Assembly: GCA_944382835.1 (NCBI GenBank)
Contig: CALWNP010000003.1
Coordinates: 1-64,000 of the forward strand
Direction of reading: 5' to 3'
Length of the DNA: 64,000 bases
Source: an uncultured Gemmiger sp.
GTDB lineage: Bacteria; Bacillota; Clostridia; Oscillospirales; Ruminococcaceae
Shown here in pieces: positions 24,991-35,293 of this stretch. Made by a program: the position numbers and the translations under genes. Below the pieces are notes generated by a model. The model saw nothing but the letters and a program-made list of their open reading frames with translations, ran no database searches and was not told the origin of the DNA. The stretch's first letter is position 1. Every line of letters begins with the position of its first letter.

Positions 24991-26574
24991 ATGAAAACCT
25001 TATATACAGGGGGCCCCATCCTGACCATGGGGCAGCCGCTTTATGCTGAAGCCTTGTTGGTGGACGGGGACAAAATTGCGGCGGTGGGGGCCAAGGCAGA
25101 CCTGGAAGCTCTGGCCGGACGCTGCCGGCGGGTGGATCTGCAGGGGGCGGCTCTGATGCCGGCTTTTGTGGATGCCCACAGCCATTTTACCCAGGTGGCC
25201 CTCAGTTTCCTTCAGCTTTCGGTGGAGGGGGTGACCACCGAGCAAGCGCTGGTGGAGGCCATCCAAAACTATATCAAACAGGAACAGATTCGCCCCGGTG
25301 AATGGGTGCAGGTCCGGGATTATGACAACAACCTGCTGCCCGGGGCGGCACATCCCTCGATGGCAGCGCTGAATGCGGCAGCACCCCGTAATCCATTGTT
25401 TGTCCAGCACAAATCCGGTCACATCGGTCTGTTCAACCACTGTGCGCTGGAACGGTTGGGAGTAACGCCAAAGACACCGGACCCCGAGGGCGGCCGCTTT
25501 GTCCGTGACCAAGAGGGAAACCTCACCGGCTGTGCCGAGGAAAATGCCCTGTTTGCGGTGCAGCGAAAGATTCTTTTGCCTGGGCCCCGGTCCCTGATGC
25601 AGGCCTATGCCAAGGCACAGGAATTGTACGCTTCCCACGGCATTGCCACGGTGCAGGAGGGAATGCTGGATGCCCAGATGCTGCCCCTCTACACCATGCT
25701 GGAACAGTCGGAACTTCTGCAGCTGGATGTGGTGGCCTATCCCGATGCGGCTGCTTATCCCAAGGTCAAGGAACAGTTTCCCCAGTGCATCGGGCAATAT
25801 CATCATCACATCCGGATGGGCGGTATCAAGATGTTCCTGGATGGATCTCCCCAGGGACGCACCGCCTGGCTCAGCGCCCCCTATGAAGGAGAGAAGGAAT
25901 ACTGCGGATATGGCACCCTGTCCGACCAGGCAGTTACTGACAATTTCCTGCTGGCAGCCCGGGAACATACCCAGATTCTGGCCCACTGCAACGGGGATGC
26001 GGCGGCACAGCAGTACCTCGATTGCCTGGAACGAGCGGAAGAACAGGCCCCGGAACTGGCCAAGCTGCGCCCGGTCATGATCCATGCCCAGCTGCTCCGA
26101 CCCGATCAGATGCCCCGGCTCAAGGTGCTGGGAGTGATTCCGTCCTTCTTTGTGGCCCATGTCTTTCATTGGGGAGATGTTCACATCCGCAATCTGGGTT
26201 TGGAGCGGGCATCCCGGATCAGCGCGGTGGCTTCGGCCTTGCGTTGTGGACTGCGCTTTACCTTCCACCAGGATTCCCCGGTGATTGCCCCGGATATGCT
26301 GGAAACCATCTGGTGTGCGGTGGAGCGCCGCACCAGGGAAGGCGTTCTGTTGGGAGAAGAAGAACGAATCCCGGTGGATCAAGCTCTGCGGGCAGTGACT
26401 ATCCATGCGGCCTACCAGTATTTTGAGGAGGACAAGAAGGGGATTCTTCGCACCGGTGCCAACGCCGATCTGGTGATTCTGGACCGTAATCCCATGGTAA
26501 CGCCGGGACCCGAGCTGAAAAACATTCAAGTTCTGCAAACCATCAAGGACGGCAAAACCATCTATAAACAATAA
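24991..26574 (+). CDS. YtcJ-like metal-dependent amidohydrolase (amidohydrolase_3)
   Basis: A 527-residue amidohydrolase-superfamily enzyme. The metal-binding HxH is H62/H64 in DAHSHF; other metal-ligand segments such as ILAHCNGD (~329) and MIHAQLL, and the closing GxxADLVILDRNP, are present. Family members hydrolyse diverse amides and imides; the substrate cannot be told here. CAACGGAGGCGACACG precedes ATG. It stands alone between polC and the convergent ftsH gene, with its own terminators on both sides, so it is a separate transcription unit. Confidence 0.88.
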   Translation: MKTLYTGGPILTMGQPLYAEALLVDGDKIAAVGAKADLEALAGRCRRVDLQGAALMPAFVDAHSHFTQVALSFLQLSVEGVTTEQALVEAIQNYIKQEQIRPGEWVQVRDYDNNLLPGAAHPSMAALNAAAPRNPLFVQHKSGHIGLFNHCALERLGVTPKTPDPEGGRFVRDQEGNLTGCAEENALFAVQRKILLPGPRSLMQAYAKAQELYASHGIATVQEGMLDAQMLPLYTMLEQSELLQLDVVAYPDAAAYPKVKEQFPQCIGQYHHHIRMGGIKMFLDGSPQGRTAWLSAPYEGEKEYCGYGTLSDQAVTDNFLLAAREHTQILAHCNGDAAAQQYLDCLERAEEQAPELAKLRPVMIHAQLLRPDQMPRLKVLGVIPSFFVAHVFHWGDVHIRNLGLERASRISAVASALRCGLRFTFHQDSPVIAPDMLETIWCAVERRTREGVLLGEEERIPVDQALRAVTIHAAYQYFEEDKKGILRTGANADLVILDRNPMVTPGPELKNIQVLQTIKDGKTIYKQ

Positions 26575-26617
26575 ACACAAGCGGTATGCCTCACATCAAG
26601 GCATACCGCTTGTGTTT
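26575..26617. terminator. bidirectional terminator between amidohydrolase and ftsH genes
   Basis: A perfect 17-bp stem (26575-26591 with 26599-26615) and 7-base loop directly follow the amidohydrolase stop; the minus-strand ftsH stop is 12 bases away. Confidence 0.88.
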
Positions 26618-26628
26618 GTGTCGTTGGC

Positions 26629-28437
26629 TTATTGCTGCAGAATCTTCATGAACTCACTGCCGGTGATGGTCTCCTTCTCGTAGAGATAGCGGGAGAGCTC
26701 GTCCAGCTTTTCCCGGTTGTCCAGCAGGATTTTGGCAGCTTTTTCATGCTGCTTTTTGACCAGTTCCACCACCTGGCGGTCAATTTCGGCCTGGGTCTCC
26801 ACAGAGCAGGTCAGCGAGGCATCCCCACCCAGATACTGATTGTTCACCGTCTCCATGGCCACCATATCAAAATCTTTGCTCATGCCATACCGGGTAATCA
26901 TGGCGCGGGCCAATTTGGTAGCCTGTTCGATGTCGTTGGAGGCACCGGTGGAGGAGGTGCCAAAGACGATCTCCTCGGCGGCCCGCCCGCCGGTGTAGGT
27001 GGCAATCTTGTTTTCCAGTTCCTCCCGGGTCATCAGGTACTTGTTGCCCTCTTCCACCTGCATGGTGTAGCCCAGGGCCCCCGAAGTGCGGGGAATGATG
27101 GTGATTTTCTGCACCGGAGCGGAATGGGACTGCATGGCAGCCACCAAAGCGTGGCCGGTTTCGTGGTAGGCCACCGTCCATTTTTCCTGGTCGGTCAGGA
27201 TGGCATTCTTCTTTTGATAGCCGGCGATGACAACCTCGATGCTTTCCTCCAGATCACTCTGGGTGGCAAAGCTGCGGCCGTCGCGTACCGCTCGCAGGGC
27301 CGCCTCGTTGACGATGTTGGCCAGCTCGGCACCGCTGGCACCGGAGGCCATCCGGGCAATCTGGGCAAAATCCACATCCGGTGCCACCTTGATCTTTTTG
27401 GCGTGAACCTTCAAAATTTCTTCCCGGCCCTTCAGGTCAGGGAGCTCCACCGGCACCCGGCGATCAAACCGTCCGGGACGGGTCAAAGCAGGGTCCAGCG
27501 ATTCGGGACGGTTGGTGGCAGCCAGAATGATGACGCCGTTGTTGCCCTCAAAGCCGTCCATCTCGGTGAGCAACTGGTTCAGGGTCTGCTCCCGCTCGTC
27601 GTTGCCGGCAAACTGGCCGTCCCGCTTTTTGCCGATGGTATCAATCTCGTCAATGAAGACGATGCAGGGAGCCTTGTCCTTGGCCTGCTTGAACAGATCC
27701 CGAACTTTGGAGGCACCCATGCCCACAAACATCTCCACAAACTCCGAACCAGACATGGAGAAGAAGGGAACCCCTGCTTCTCCGGCCACTGCTTTGGCCA
27801 GCATGGTCTTGCCAGTGCCCGGAGGGCCCACCAGCAGGACACCTTTGGGCATGGAGGCACCGATCTCCTTGTATTTGGCGGGGTTGTGCAGATAGTTCAC
27901 AATCTCGGCCAGATTTTCCTTGGCCTCGTCTTCGCCGGCTACGTCGCTGAAATGGATGCCCTCGGAGGAGGCAACGTAGATTTTGGCGTTGGATTTTCCC
28001 ATGCCGAACATCATGCCGTCGCCGCCGACCTTGTTCATCATCCGTCGGCTCATCCACTGGCCGATGCCGACGATGATCACCAGTGGCAAAATCCAGTTCA
28101 GCAGCAGCGAGGCAAAGGGAGACATCTGCTCCACAATCTCGCTGGAAAATTGGGCACCAGATTTGTTGAGCCGGTCTACCAGCTCGGGATCAAACATCAC
28201 ACCGGTTTTATAGACAACGGTATTGTCCTTGTTGGTGAAGAGAATCTGATTCTCCTGTACCTCAACCAGACCGATTTCCTGATTCTCGGTCATCTTCATA
28301 AAAGTCCCGTAATCCACCTGCTGAATCTGGCGCTCTGCCAGCCAGGGCATAAACAGGACGTTAAACAGCATCAGGCAGAGAATCACGATCAGATAATAAA
28401 AGATCAATGGTTTCTTTGGCGTCTTTACCTCTTTCAT
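26629..28437 (-). CDS. ftsH: ATP-dependent zinc metalloprotease FtsH
   Basis: A 602-residue membrane AAA+ protease that removes misassembled membrane proteins and regulators. Two transmembrane helices (~11-31 and ~108-128) flank a short extracellular domain. The AAA module has Walker A GPPGTGKT at 204-211, Walker B IVFIDEID and the second region of homology ([21 protein letters not shown]). The protease zinc motif HETGH is at 425-429, with the third ligand in [22 protein letters not shown] precedes the start. It lies after a TetR-family gene but has its own promoter, with a palindrome over the -35. It is not beside tilS/hpt as in Bacillus. Confidence 0.97.
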   Translation of the reverse strand: MKEVKTPKKPLIFYYLIVILCLMLFNVLFMPWLAERQIQQVDYGTFMKMTENQEIGLVEVQENQILFTNKDNTVVYKTGVMFDPELVDRLNKSGAQFSSEIVEQMSPFASLLLNWILPLVIIVGIGQWMSRRMMNKVGGDGMMFGMGKSNAKIYVASSEGIHFSDVAGEDEAKENLAEIVNYLHNPAKYKEIGASMPKGVLLVGPPGTGKTMLAKAVAGEAGVPFFSMSGSEFVEMFVGMGASKVRDLFKQAKDKAPCIVFIDEIDTIGKKRDGQFAGNDEREQTLNQLLTEMDGFEGNNGVIILAATNRPESLDPALTRPGRFDRRVPVELPDLKGREEILKVHAKKIKVAPDVDFAQIARMASGASGAELANIVNEAALRAVRDGRSFATQSDLEESIEVVIAGYQKKNAILTDQEKWTVAYHETGHALVAAMQSHSAPVQKITIIPRTSGALGYTMQVEEGNKYLMTREELENKIATYTGGRAAEEIVFGTSSTGASNDIEQATKLARAMITRYGMSKDFDMVAMETVNNQYLGGDASLTCSVETQAEIDRQVVELVKKQHEKAAKILLDNREKLDELSRYLYEKETITGSEFMKILQQ

Positions 28438-28606
28438 AAGAAAGCCTCCTTTTCAAAGATTTGCAGGATGCCGACAGCAATCTGTATCAGATAATACAGG
28501 TGGACTGCCAGACAATGGTATGTTGTCCAGCAGAAAGCATCTGCATTGAATCTGTATTCTAGGATACCGCAAAGGCGTCACCCGTCAAATTACAAAAGGA
28601 TCTTTT

Positions 28607-28634
28607 TGTATAGACACTCTGCCGGAAATGTCAA
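28607..28634 (-). promoter_or_regulatory. promoter of ftsH
   Basis: On the minus strand TTGACA (28629-28634) and TATACA (28607-28612) are 16 bases apart; transcription would start ~165 bases before the ftsH ATG, giving a long leader with no obvious structure. Confidence 0.65.
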
Positions 28635-28645
28635 ATTCTTTGACA
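28629..28645. promoter_or_regulatory. perfect inverted repeat over the ftsH -35, candidate operator
   Basis: TGTCAAA-TTC-TTTGACA: 7-bp perfect arms and a 3-base spacer. The left arm contains the -35 hexamer of the ftsH promoter, so a bound protein would block RNA polymerase. It is not a CIRCE element, and its arms are inverted, unlike the direct-repeat CtsR site. The TetR gene ends 34 bases away, making its product the first suspect. Confidence 0.5.
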
Positions 28646-28678
28646 CCGGGCAGGAGGATGTACCAATGAGATCGGGGT

Positions 28679-29215
28679 TTACAGAGAAATCATCTGCCCC
28701 GATAACAGCAGATGAAGTTTTTGAGAAAGCTGCTGCGCAGTCATGTGAGAAACCTTGCAGTTTTCCAACAGCACACCGGAAAGCCCATAGGCGTAAAAAT
28801 TCAGCGCAACCTCCAGATCCTGGGCACTGATACGCAGATCCGGTTGCCGGGTGTAGATTATCTGCCGGATTCCGGAACGCATGGTATCCACAAAGATCTG
28901 TTCCATCCGGGTGCGGTGCTGGTCGGAGGAGAGCAACCGGATGATGAAGTTGCCATAGTCCATCGAAACCTGAATAAATGCCTGGAGGGACTCCTCTGTG
29001 GTTTTACCACCAAGACTTTTTTGCAGTGCGGTGTCCATGACCTGATGGAGAGACCATTCCATCACATCCAGGAGATCCTGAAAATGATAGTAGAACGCCT
29101 GGCGGGAAATGCCGCATTGTTCCACCAGATCCTTGACGGTAATTTTATTAATGGGCTTTTTCCGGGCCATTTCGGCAAACTGGGTTGCAATCAACTGCTT
29201 CATATCCACCGGCAT
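28679..29215 (-). CDS. TetR/AcrR-family transcriptional regulator
   Basis: A 178-residue regulator. The N-terminal HTH (KITVKDLVEQCGISRQAFYYHF, read in two pieces: KITVKDLVEQCG and ISRQAFYYHF) at ~24-45 is textbook TetR. The C-terminal helical domain with a conserved FYAYGLSGVLLENC stretch resembles the DhaS/TetR_C_7 group. CCGCAGGAGGTGGCAGT precedes ATG 29215. It sits between uvrA and ftsH, all on the minus strand, but uvrA has its own terminator and ftsH its own promoter, so the gene is its own unit. Ligand unknown. Confidence 0.85.
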   Translation of the reverse strand: MPVDMKQLIATQFAEMARKKPINKITVKDLVEQCGISRQAFYYHFQDLLDVMEWSLHQVMDTALQKSLGGKTTEESLQAFIQVSMDYGNFIIRLLSSDQHRTRMEQIFVDTMRSGIRQIIYTRQPDLRISAQDLEVALNFYAYGLSGVLLENCKVSHMTAQQLSQKLHLLLSGQMISL

Positions 29216-29286
29216 ACTGCCACCTCCTGCGGAGAAATATTGCTTTTTATTTTAGCACGACGGGGGATGTCTGTCCATGAAAACCA

Positions 29287-29329
29287 GATCCCGGAAACAG
29301 CCAGCACAAGACGGTCTGTTTCCGGGATC
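29287..29329 (-). terminator. terminator after uvrA
   Basis: 14-bp perfect stem GATCCCGGAAACAG / CTGTTTCCGGGATC with a 15-base loop; on the minus strand TGGTTTTC follows. It lies 6 bases past the uvrA stop. Confidence 0.8.
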
Positions 29330-29335
29330 GAAGGA

Positions 29336-32314
29336 TCAGGATTTCTTCCGGCTCCGAGGCTTGGAAGCCTTGGAAGCGGTTTCTTTTTTGGCAGCTTTGA
29401 CCGATTTTTCCTGTTTGGGTGCTACGGGAACGGGGGCCGGACCGGTGCCCTGGAGCTTCCAGGCGCGCTGCAGCATGGGTTTGAGATACTGCCCGGTAAA
29501 GGAGGCGGGATTCTCCGCCACCTGTTCGGGCGTGCCGGTGGCCACCACCGTGCCGCCGCCGCTGCCGCCTTCAGGGCCCAGATCAATGATATAGTCCGCC
29601 CGCTTGATGACATCCAGGTTGTGCTCGATGACAATGACGGTGTTGCCGGCGTCCACCAGTTTATCCAGCACCTTGACCAGACGGTGTACATCGGCAATGT
29701 GCAGCCCGGTGGTGGGTTCATCCAGGATATAGACGGTCTGCCCGGTGTCCCGGCGGGCCAGTTCGTTGGCCAGCTTGACCCGCTGCGCCTCGCCGCCCGA
29801 GAGGGTGGTGGCTGACTGGCCCAGCTGAATATAGCCCAGGCCAACCTCCTGGAGCGTTTGCAGTTTGCGCACAATCTTGGGTTGGTTAGCAAAGAAGTTG
29901 CAGGCTTCCTCCACCGTCATATCCAGCACATCCGAGATGGTTTTGTCCTTGTAATGCACTTCCAGAGTTTCCCGGTTGTAACGCTTGCCCTTGCAGACAT
30001 CGCAGGGAACATAGATGTCGGGCAGAAAGTGCATCTCGATCTGCAGGATGCCGCCGCCTTCGCAGGCTTCGCAACGGCCGCCCTTGACATTGAAGCTGAA
30101 CCGTCCCGGCCCATAGCCCCGGGCCTTGGCGTCCTGGGTGCTGGCAAACAGGGTGCGGATATCGGAAAAGACACCGGTGTAGGTGGCGGGGTTGGAGCGC
30201 GGGGTGCGTCCGATGGGGGACTGGTCGATGCCGATGACCTTGTCCACCCATTCCATGCCCTGGACCTCTTCACACTGGCCCGGCCGGCTGCGGGCACCGT
30301 TGAGGGCCGCTGCCAGTGTTTTGTACAGAATCTCGTTGATCAGGGTGGACTTGCCCGAACCGGACACCCCGGTGACACAGATCATCTTGCCCAGGGGGAA
30401 ATCCACTGTGATATTCTTCAGGTTGTTTTCCCGGGCCTTGACCACCCGCAGGAACTTGCCGTTGCCGGGCCGGTGCTGGGTGGGGACTTCCACAAAGCGA
30501 CGGCCGGAGAGATAATCACCGGTGATGCTGCGCTCAGCGGCACAGATATCCTCCACACTGCCGGCGGCAACAATCTCGCCGCCGTGCACCCCGGCGCCGG
30601 GGCCTACGTCCACCAGATAGTCTGCCTGGCGCATGGTATCCTCGTCGTGTTCCACCACAATCAAGGTGTTGCCCAGATCCCGCAGCCGTTTCATGGTGGC
30701 AATCAGCTTGTCGTTGTCCCGCTGATGCAGACCGATGCTGGGCTCATCCAGAACATAGAGCACGCCGGTCAAGGCACTGCCGATCTGGGTGGCCAGCCGG
30801 ATGCGCTGGCTTTCGCCGCCGGACAGGGACGCCGCACCCCGGGAAAGGGTCAGATATCCCAGACCCACGCTCTGCAAAAAGCCCAGACGCTCCCGGATCT
30901 CCTTGAAGATGGAAGCGCCGATGAGCTGGTCCCGCTCCGAAACGGTGGCGTTTTTGATGAACTCCAGCTCATCATTGACGCTCATGTCGCAGAAGTCGCT
31001 GATGTTGATGCCGCCTACCGTCACCGCCAGGCTGGCGGGCTTCAGCCGCCGCCCGTGGCAGGAGGGGCACTCCTCACTGGACATGACCAGGGCTATCTCC
31101 TCCTTGACCCACTCGCTGCTGGTTTCCCGGAAACGGCGTTCCAGGTTGGGGATGATCCCCTCAAAGTCGTTATAATAGGTGCCGGAACCGAACATGTTCT
31201 CCCGCTGCATCTCGATCTTTTCGCCCTTGGTGCCGTAGAGGATTGCGTGGACGGCTTCTTCGCTCATCTCCCGGATGGGGGTGTCCAGGGTAAAGCCGTA
31301 GCGTTTGCCCAGGGCCTTGTAATACATTTCCGAGACCGAACCCTCGGCGTAGTACCAGCCGCTGGCCTTGATGGCGCTCTCCCGGATGGATTTGCGCTTG
31401 TCGGGAATCACCCGGGCGGGGTCCACCTTCATGAAAGTGCCCAGACCGGTGCAGGTCTCACAGGCGCCAAAGGGGTTGTTGAAGCTGAACATCCGGGGAG
31501 ACAGCTCATCAATCGAGACACCGTGTTCGGGGCAGGCGTAGTTCTGGCTGAACTGCATGGGTTCGCCACCGATCACATCGATGGTGACCAGACCGCCGGT
31601 CAGGGAGAGGGCGGTCTCAATGGAGTCGGCCAGACGGCTGCGGACATTCTCATTGATGGAAAGACGGTCAATGACGATCTCCACTGTGTGCTTAATGTTC
31701 TTTTCCAGCTTGATTTCCTCGTCCAAGTCGTACATGTTGCCATCCACCCGGACCCGGGCGTATCCGCCGCGCCGCGCGGCATCCAGCTCCTTCTGCTGGG
31801 TGCCCTTGCGGCCCCGGACCACCGGTGCCAACACCTGGAACCGGGTGCGTTCGGGCAGCTTGAGCACCTCGTTGACCATCTCGTCCACCGTCTGCTGGTT
31901 GATAACCCGCCCGCAGACCGGACAATGGGGGACCCCGATCCGGGCATACATCAGACGCAGATAATCGTAGATTTCGGTGACGGTGCCCACGGTGGACCGG
32001 GGGTTGTGGCTGGTGGTTTTCTGGTCGATGGAGACAGAAGGGGACAGACCGGTGATCTCGTCCACATCCGGCTTTTCCATCTGGCCCAGAAACATCCGGG
32101 CATAGCTGGAGAGGCTTTCCATATAGCGACGCTGCCCATCGGCAAAGATGGTGTCAAAGGCCAGGCTGGATTTGCCCGAACCGGACAGGCCGGTCATGAC
32201 AATCATCTTGTTCCGGGGCAGGGTCAGGCTGACATTTTTCAGATTGTGTTCCCGTGCGCCCTTGATGACGATGCGCTGGTTGGGATCAATCTGGATTTTG
32301 CTGTTCTCACTCAA
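29336..32314 (-). CDS. uvrA: excinuclease ABC subunit A
   Basis: A 992-residue DNA-damage sensor of nucleotide excision repair. Two ABC ATPase modules are read: Walker A GLSGSGKS at 42-49 and GVSGSGKS in the second half, each with an LSGGE signature (LSGGESQRI and LSGGEAQRV). Zinc-binding cysteine sets occur at HCPVCGRV (~130) and CEACEGGG...[10 protein letters not shown] in the C-terminal module. The C-terminal ~50 residues are a Lys/Ala-rich tail. The start is TTG (32312-32314), two bases after the uvrB stop, with AGGAGG about 11 bases upstream, so translation is coupled to uvrB. Confidence 0.97.
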   Translation of the reverse strand: MSENSKIQIDPNQRIVIKGAREHNLKNVSLTLPRNKMIVMTGLSGSGKSSLAFDTIFADGQRRYMESLSSYARMFLGQMEKPDVDEITGLSPSVSIDQKTTSHNPRSTVGTVTEIYDYLRLMYARIGVPHCPVCGRVINQQTVDEMVNEVLKLPERTRFQVLAPVVRGRKGTQQKELDAARRGGYARVRVDGNMYDLDEEIKLEKNIKHTVEIVIDRLSINENVRSRLADSIETALSLTGGLVTIDVIGGEPMQFSQNYACPEHGVSIDELSPRMFSFNNPFGACETCTGLGTFMKVDPARVIPDKRKSIRESAIKASGWYYAEGSVSEMYYKALGKRYGFTLDTPIREMSEEAVHAILYGTKGEKIEMQRENMFGSGTYYNDFEGIIPNLERRFRETSSEWVKEEIALVMSSEECPSCHGRRLKPASLAVTVGGINISDFCDMSVNDELEFIKNATVSERDQLIGASIFKEIRERLGFLQSVGLGYLTLSRGAASLSGGESQRIRLATQIGSALTGVLYVLDEPSIGLHQRDNDKLIATMKRLRDLGNTLIVVEHDEDTMRQADYLVDVGPGAGVHGGEIVAAGSVEDICAAERSITGDYLSGRRFVEVPTQHRPGNGKFLRVVKARENNLKNITVDFPLGKMICVTGVSGSGKSTLINEILYKTLAAALNGARSRPGQCEEVQGMEWVDKVIGIDQSPIGRTPRSNPATYTGVFSDIRTLFASTQDAKARGYGPGRFSFNVKGGRCEACEGGGILQIEMHFLPDIYVPCDVCKGKRYNRETLEVHYKDKTISDVLDMTVEEACNFFANQPKIVRKLQTLQEVGLGYIQLGQSATTLSGGEAQRVKLANELARRDTGQTVYILDEPTTGLHIADVHRLVKVLDKLVDAGNTVIVIEHNLDVIKRADYIIDLGPEGGSGGGTVVATGTPEQVAENPASFTGQYLKPMLQRAWKLQGTGPAPVPVAPKQEKSVKAAKKETASKASKPRSRKKS

Positions 32315-32316
32315 TT

Positions 32317-34362
32317 TTAGTGTTTCCTCCTGGCATTACGCTTTTTGTCTGCGGCGCGGCGTTGGCTGCTGTCGGCGGTGGTGGGGTCTTCGCCCCGTTC
32401 CAGCTTCTGAATCTCATCCCGCAGGAAGGCGGCGTGCTCAAACTGCAGCAGCCGGGCGGCCTCCTTCATCTCCTTGGTCAGGCGGGCGATGGTCTGCTCT
32501 CGCTCGGACTTGCTCATCCGGCGCTGGCGCAGCTTTTTGTTTTCTTCGCTCATGCTGATCTCCAGCCCGCCGGAGATGGCCTTGACGATGGTCTTAGGGG
32601 TAATGCCGTGTTCCTTGTTGTAGGCATCCTGGATGGCACGGCGGCGCTCGGTTTCCATGATGGCCCGCTCCATGCTGGGGGTGACCTCGTCGGCATACAT
32701 CAGCACCACGCCATTGGCATTGCGGGCGGCACGGCCGATGGTCTGGATCAGGCTGGTCTCGCTGCGCAGGAAACCTTCTTTGTCTGCGTCCAGAATGGCG
32801 ATCAGCGAGACTTCGGGCAGGTCCAGGCCTTCGCGCAGCAGGTTGATGCCCACAATGACATCAATGGCGCCGGTGCGAAGATCCTTGATAATCTCCATCC
32901 GCTCAAAGGTGTCAATCTCATGGTGCATATACTTGGCCTTGACCCCGTGCTCTTCCAGGAAATCGGTCAGGTCCTCGGCCATCTTGACCGTCAGGGTGGT
33001 GACCAGGGCACGTTCTCCGCGGTCGATGCGGGTGCGGATTTCACCCAGCAGATCCTCGATCTGTCCCTCCACCGGACGGACCATGATCAGAGGATCCAGC
33101 AGCCCGGTGGGACGGATGACCTGCTCCGCCACCCGGCTGGAGTGTTCCCGCTCATAGGAGCCCGGGGTGGCGCTGACATAGATGGTCTGACCCACCTTGG
33201 CCTCAAACTCCTCAAACCGCAGGGGGCGGTTGTCAAAGGCAGAAGGCAGGCGGAACCCATATTCCACCAGGGTCTTTTTGCGGCTGTAATCTCCGCCGTA
33301 CATCCCGCGGATCTGGGGCAGCATCACATGGCTCTCGTCCACCATCAGCAGGAAATCCTTGGGGAAGTAGTCCAGCAGAGTGGTGGGGGTGCTGCCGGGA
33401 GCACGGCCGGAGAGAACTGCCGAATAGTTCTCGATGCCCTTACACATCCCCACTTCCTGGAGCATTTCCATGTCGTAGCGGGTGCGCTGCTGGATGCGCT
33501 GGGCCTCCAGCAGCTTGCCCTCCTCGGTGAAGCGGCGGACCTGTTCCTCCATCTCGGCGTTAATCTTGACAAGACCTTCCTTCATCTTTTCCGGCCCCAC
33601 AATATAATGGCTGGCCGGGAAGATGGCCACATGGCGCACCACGTTTTTCCGCTCGCCGGTCAAAGGATCGAACTCGCAGATGCGGTCCACCTCATCCCCG
33701 AAAAATTCCACCCGGATGGCAAAGTCATCATTATAGGCCAGGTGGATGTCCACAATGTCCCCGTGAACCCGGAACTTGTTGCGGATGAAATTCATGTCGT
33801 TGCGCTCATACTGCAGTTTGACCAGGCGGCGGCAGAGCTCGTCCCGGTCCAGCTGCATCCCGGGGCGCAGACTGATGACCATGCTGCGGTAATCAATGGG
33901 GTCGCCCAGGGAGTAGATGCAGGAGACGCTGGCCACAATGATGACATTGCGCCGCTCCGAGAGGGCGGCGGTGGCGGAATGGCGCAGCCGGTCAATCTCG
34001 TCGTTGATGGCGCTGTCCTTTTCAATATAGGTATCGGTGGAGGGAATATACGCCTCAGGCTGATAATAGTCGTAGTAGGAAACGAAGTACTCCACCGCAT
34101 CGTCGGGGAAAAAGCTGCGCATCTCGGTGCAGATCTGGGAGGCCAGGGTTTTGTTGGGCTCCAGGATCAGGGTGGGGCGGTTACAGCGGGCGATGATGTT
34201 GGCCATGGTAAAGGTCTTGCCCGAGCCGGTCACCCCCAGCAGTGTCTGCCCTTTGTCCCCCTGTTGGATGCCCTGCACCAACGCCTCGATGGCCTGGGGC
34301 TGGTCGCCGGTGGGGGAGAAGGGCGCTTTCAGATGGAAAACGTCGTTGTTCGGCTCGCTCAT
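32317..34362 (-). CDS. uvrB: excinuclease ABC subunit B
   Basis: A 681-residue UvrB. The Walker A GVTGSGKT is at 43-50, the beta-hairpin region [21 protein letters not shown] is near 100 (read as [10 protein letters not shown] and [10 protein letters not shown]), helicase motifs [10 protein letters not shown] and [11 protein letters not shown] are in place, and the C-terminal UVR motif ([20 protein letters not shown] and following) that binds UvrC is present. A longer frame starts at 34464, but ATG 34360-34362 has CAAGGAGGAACGGC directly upstream and the normal N-terminus. First gene of the uvrB-uvrA operon; uvrC is not in the window. Confidence 0.97.
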   Translation of the reverse strand: MSEPNNDVFHLKAPFSPTGDQPQAIEALVQGIQQGDKGQTLLGVTGSGKTFTMANIIARCNRPTLILEPNKTLASQICTEMRSFFPDDAVEYFVSYYDYYQPEAYIPSTDTYIEKDSAINDEIDRLRHSATAALSERRNVIIVASVSCIYSLGDPIDYRSMVISLRPGMQLDRDELCRRLVKLQYERNDMNFIRNKFRVHGDIVDIHLAYNDDFAIRVEFFGDEVDRICEFDPLTGERKNVVRHVAIFPASHYIVGPEKMKEGLVKINAEMEEQVRRFTEEGKLLEAQRIQQRTRYDMEMLQEVGMCKGIENYSAVLSGRAPGSTPTTLLDYFPKDFLLMVDESHVMLPQIRGMYGGDYSRKKTLVEYGFRLPSAFDNRPLRFEEFEAKVGQTIYVSATPGSYEREHSSRVAEQVIRPTGLLDPLIMVRPVEGQIEDLLGEIRTRIDRGERALVTTLTVKMAEDLTDFLEEHGVKAKYMHHEIDTFERMEIIKDLRTGAIDVIVGINLLREGLDLPEVSLIAILDADKEGFLRSETSLIQTIGRAARNANGVVLMYADEVTPSMERAIMETERRRAIQDAYNKEHGITPKTIVKAISGGLEISMSEENKKLRQRRMSKSEREQTIARLTKEMKEAARLLQFEHAAFLRDEIQKLERGEDPTTADSSQRRAADKKRNARRKH

Positions 34363-34417
34363 GCCGTTCCTCCTTGCTGCCGCAAAAATGCGGCCTCGAT
34401 GTTTAACAACCAAAGCA

Positions 34418-34432
34418 ACAACTGTATGTTGT
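34418..34432. promoter_or_regulatory. inverted repeat at the uvrB promoter, candidate SOS-type operator
   Basis: ACAAC-TGTAT-GTTGT lies just downstream of the uvrB -10, at the expected start of transcription. It is similar to, but does not match, the Gram-positive LexA box GAAC-N4-GTTC (spacer is one base longer and outer bases differ). Confidence 0.35.
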
Positions 34433-34461
34433 ATTATACCACGAAGCGGGAACCAGGTAAA
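34433..34461 (-). promoter_or_regulatory. promoter of uvrB-uvrA
   Basis: On the minus strand TTTACC (34456-34461) and a perfect TATAAT (34433-34438) are 17 bases apart, 71 bases before the uvrB start. Confidence 0.6.
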
Positions 34462-34560
34462 CACCTGATTTTCGATGGAAGGGCAAAAATCCTGCGGGCT
34501 TGCCCCGCACTGTGACAGTTGTGCAAATTATATAAAATTTTACAAACAATCATGAAAGGT

Positions 34561-34589
34561 TTTACATTTCCTGGAAAGTCTGGTATAAT
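34561..34589 (+). promoter_or_regulatory. promoter of hpf
   Basis: TTTACA (34561-34566) and TATAAT (34584-34589), 17-base spacer; divergent from the uvrB promoter about 100 bases away. Confidence 0.8.
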
Positions 34590-34596
34590 GTCTACA

Positions 34597-34686
34597 AGGG
34601 AACCGCCTGGGGCGCGTTGCCCTGGATGGCTCCCTCGAAAAAGGGCAGGCTCGGAACCGAGATGCCCGCCATAAGGAGGTAGACCC
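34597..34686 (+). other. structured leader of hpf
   Basis: About 90 bases of GC-rich transcribed leader. A first hairpin is possible between 34599 and 34635 (GGGC/GCCC core), and a better one at 34643-34667: GGGCA pairs with TGCCC around an inner CTCG-GAAC-CGAG. The second ends six bases before the AAGGAGG ribosome site. The rest of the 324-base divergent spacer holds only the two promoters and the inverted repeat; I see no gene in it. Confidence 0.45.
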
Positions 34687-35199
34687 ATGAAAGTATTATG
34701 CACCGGCCGCCGCGTATCGCTCAAGCCCAGTTTCATCGAACTGGCCGAGAAAAAACTGGCAAAGCTGGATAAATTTTTCCCTGAGGAAGCACAGGCTCAG
34801 GTGACGGTAACGGTCGAAAAGAGCGGCCAGACCGTCGAAATCACCCTGCGCAGCGATGGCCTGACCCTGCGCGCCGAAAAGAGAGGCGAGCGGATGGAGG
34901 ATGCCCTGGCAGATGCTGTGGACCTGTTGGTGCGCCGTGTGGTCAAATACCGCAAACGCCTTGGTGACCGGCTGACCAGCGCTGCCGCCGAAACCACCAT
35001 TGCAGAGCCGGAAGATACCTTTACCATTGTGCGCGAAAAGCGCTTTGCCGTCAAGCCCTGCAGCACAGAGGAAGCCATCCTGCAGATGGACCTGCTGGGA
35101 CACAACTTCTATCTGTTCCGCAGCGTGGACAACGACGAAATCCAGGTGGTGTATCGCCGTGCCGACGGCGGTTACGGCCTGCTGATCCCCGAGCGCTGA
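34687..35199 (+). CDS. hpf: long-form ribosome hibernation promoting factor
   Basis: A 170-residue HPF/RaiA protein. The N-terminal ~95 residues are the S30AE domain that sits in the decoding region, and the C-terminal ~60 (FAVKPCSTEEAILQMDLLGH and the following FYLFRS...YRRADGGYGLL) are the dimerisation domain that joins two 70S ribosomes into 100S particles. This long form is usual in Firmicutes. AAGGAGGTAGACCC precedes the start. Its own strong promoter and terminator make it monocistronic. Confidence 0.95.
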   Translation: MKVLCTGRRVSLKPSFIELAEKKLAKLDKFFPEEAQAQVTVTVEKSGQTVEITLRSDGLTLRAEKRGERMEDALADAVDLLVRRVVKYRKRLGDRLTSAAAETTIAEPEDTFTIVREKRFAVKPCSTEEAILQMDLLGHNFYLFRSVDNDEIQVVYRRADGGYGLLIPER

Positions 35200-35243
35200 T
35201 GCTATCCAAACCCGGATAAAATCCTTCCCAATATACAATAAGG

Positions 35244-35275
35244 GTGCCGCCCGTGTTGCAACGGGCGGCACTTTT
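35244..35275 (+). terminator. terminator after hpf
   Basis: 11-bp stem GTGCCGCCCGT / ACGGGCGGCAC, 6-base loop, then TTTT. The convergent radC gene ends 19 bases further. Confidence 0.85.
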
Positions 35276-35293
35276 CTGTCCCGGCATCGCCAA

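Noticed and set aside
26632..28494. 620-codon plus-strand frame opposite ftsH
   Set aside because: Antisense shadow of ftsH with low-complexity composition.
28546..28830. 94-codon plus-strand frame across the ftsH promoter and the tetR end
   Set aside because: Overlaps promoter and operator features and the tetR coding strand; no ribosome site.
29858..34515. Long plus-strand frames opposite uvrA and uvrB (820 and 731 codons)
   Set aside because: Shadows of uvrA and uvrB caused by codon bias; His/Gly/Gln-rich translations without domains.
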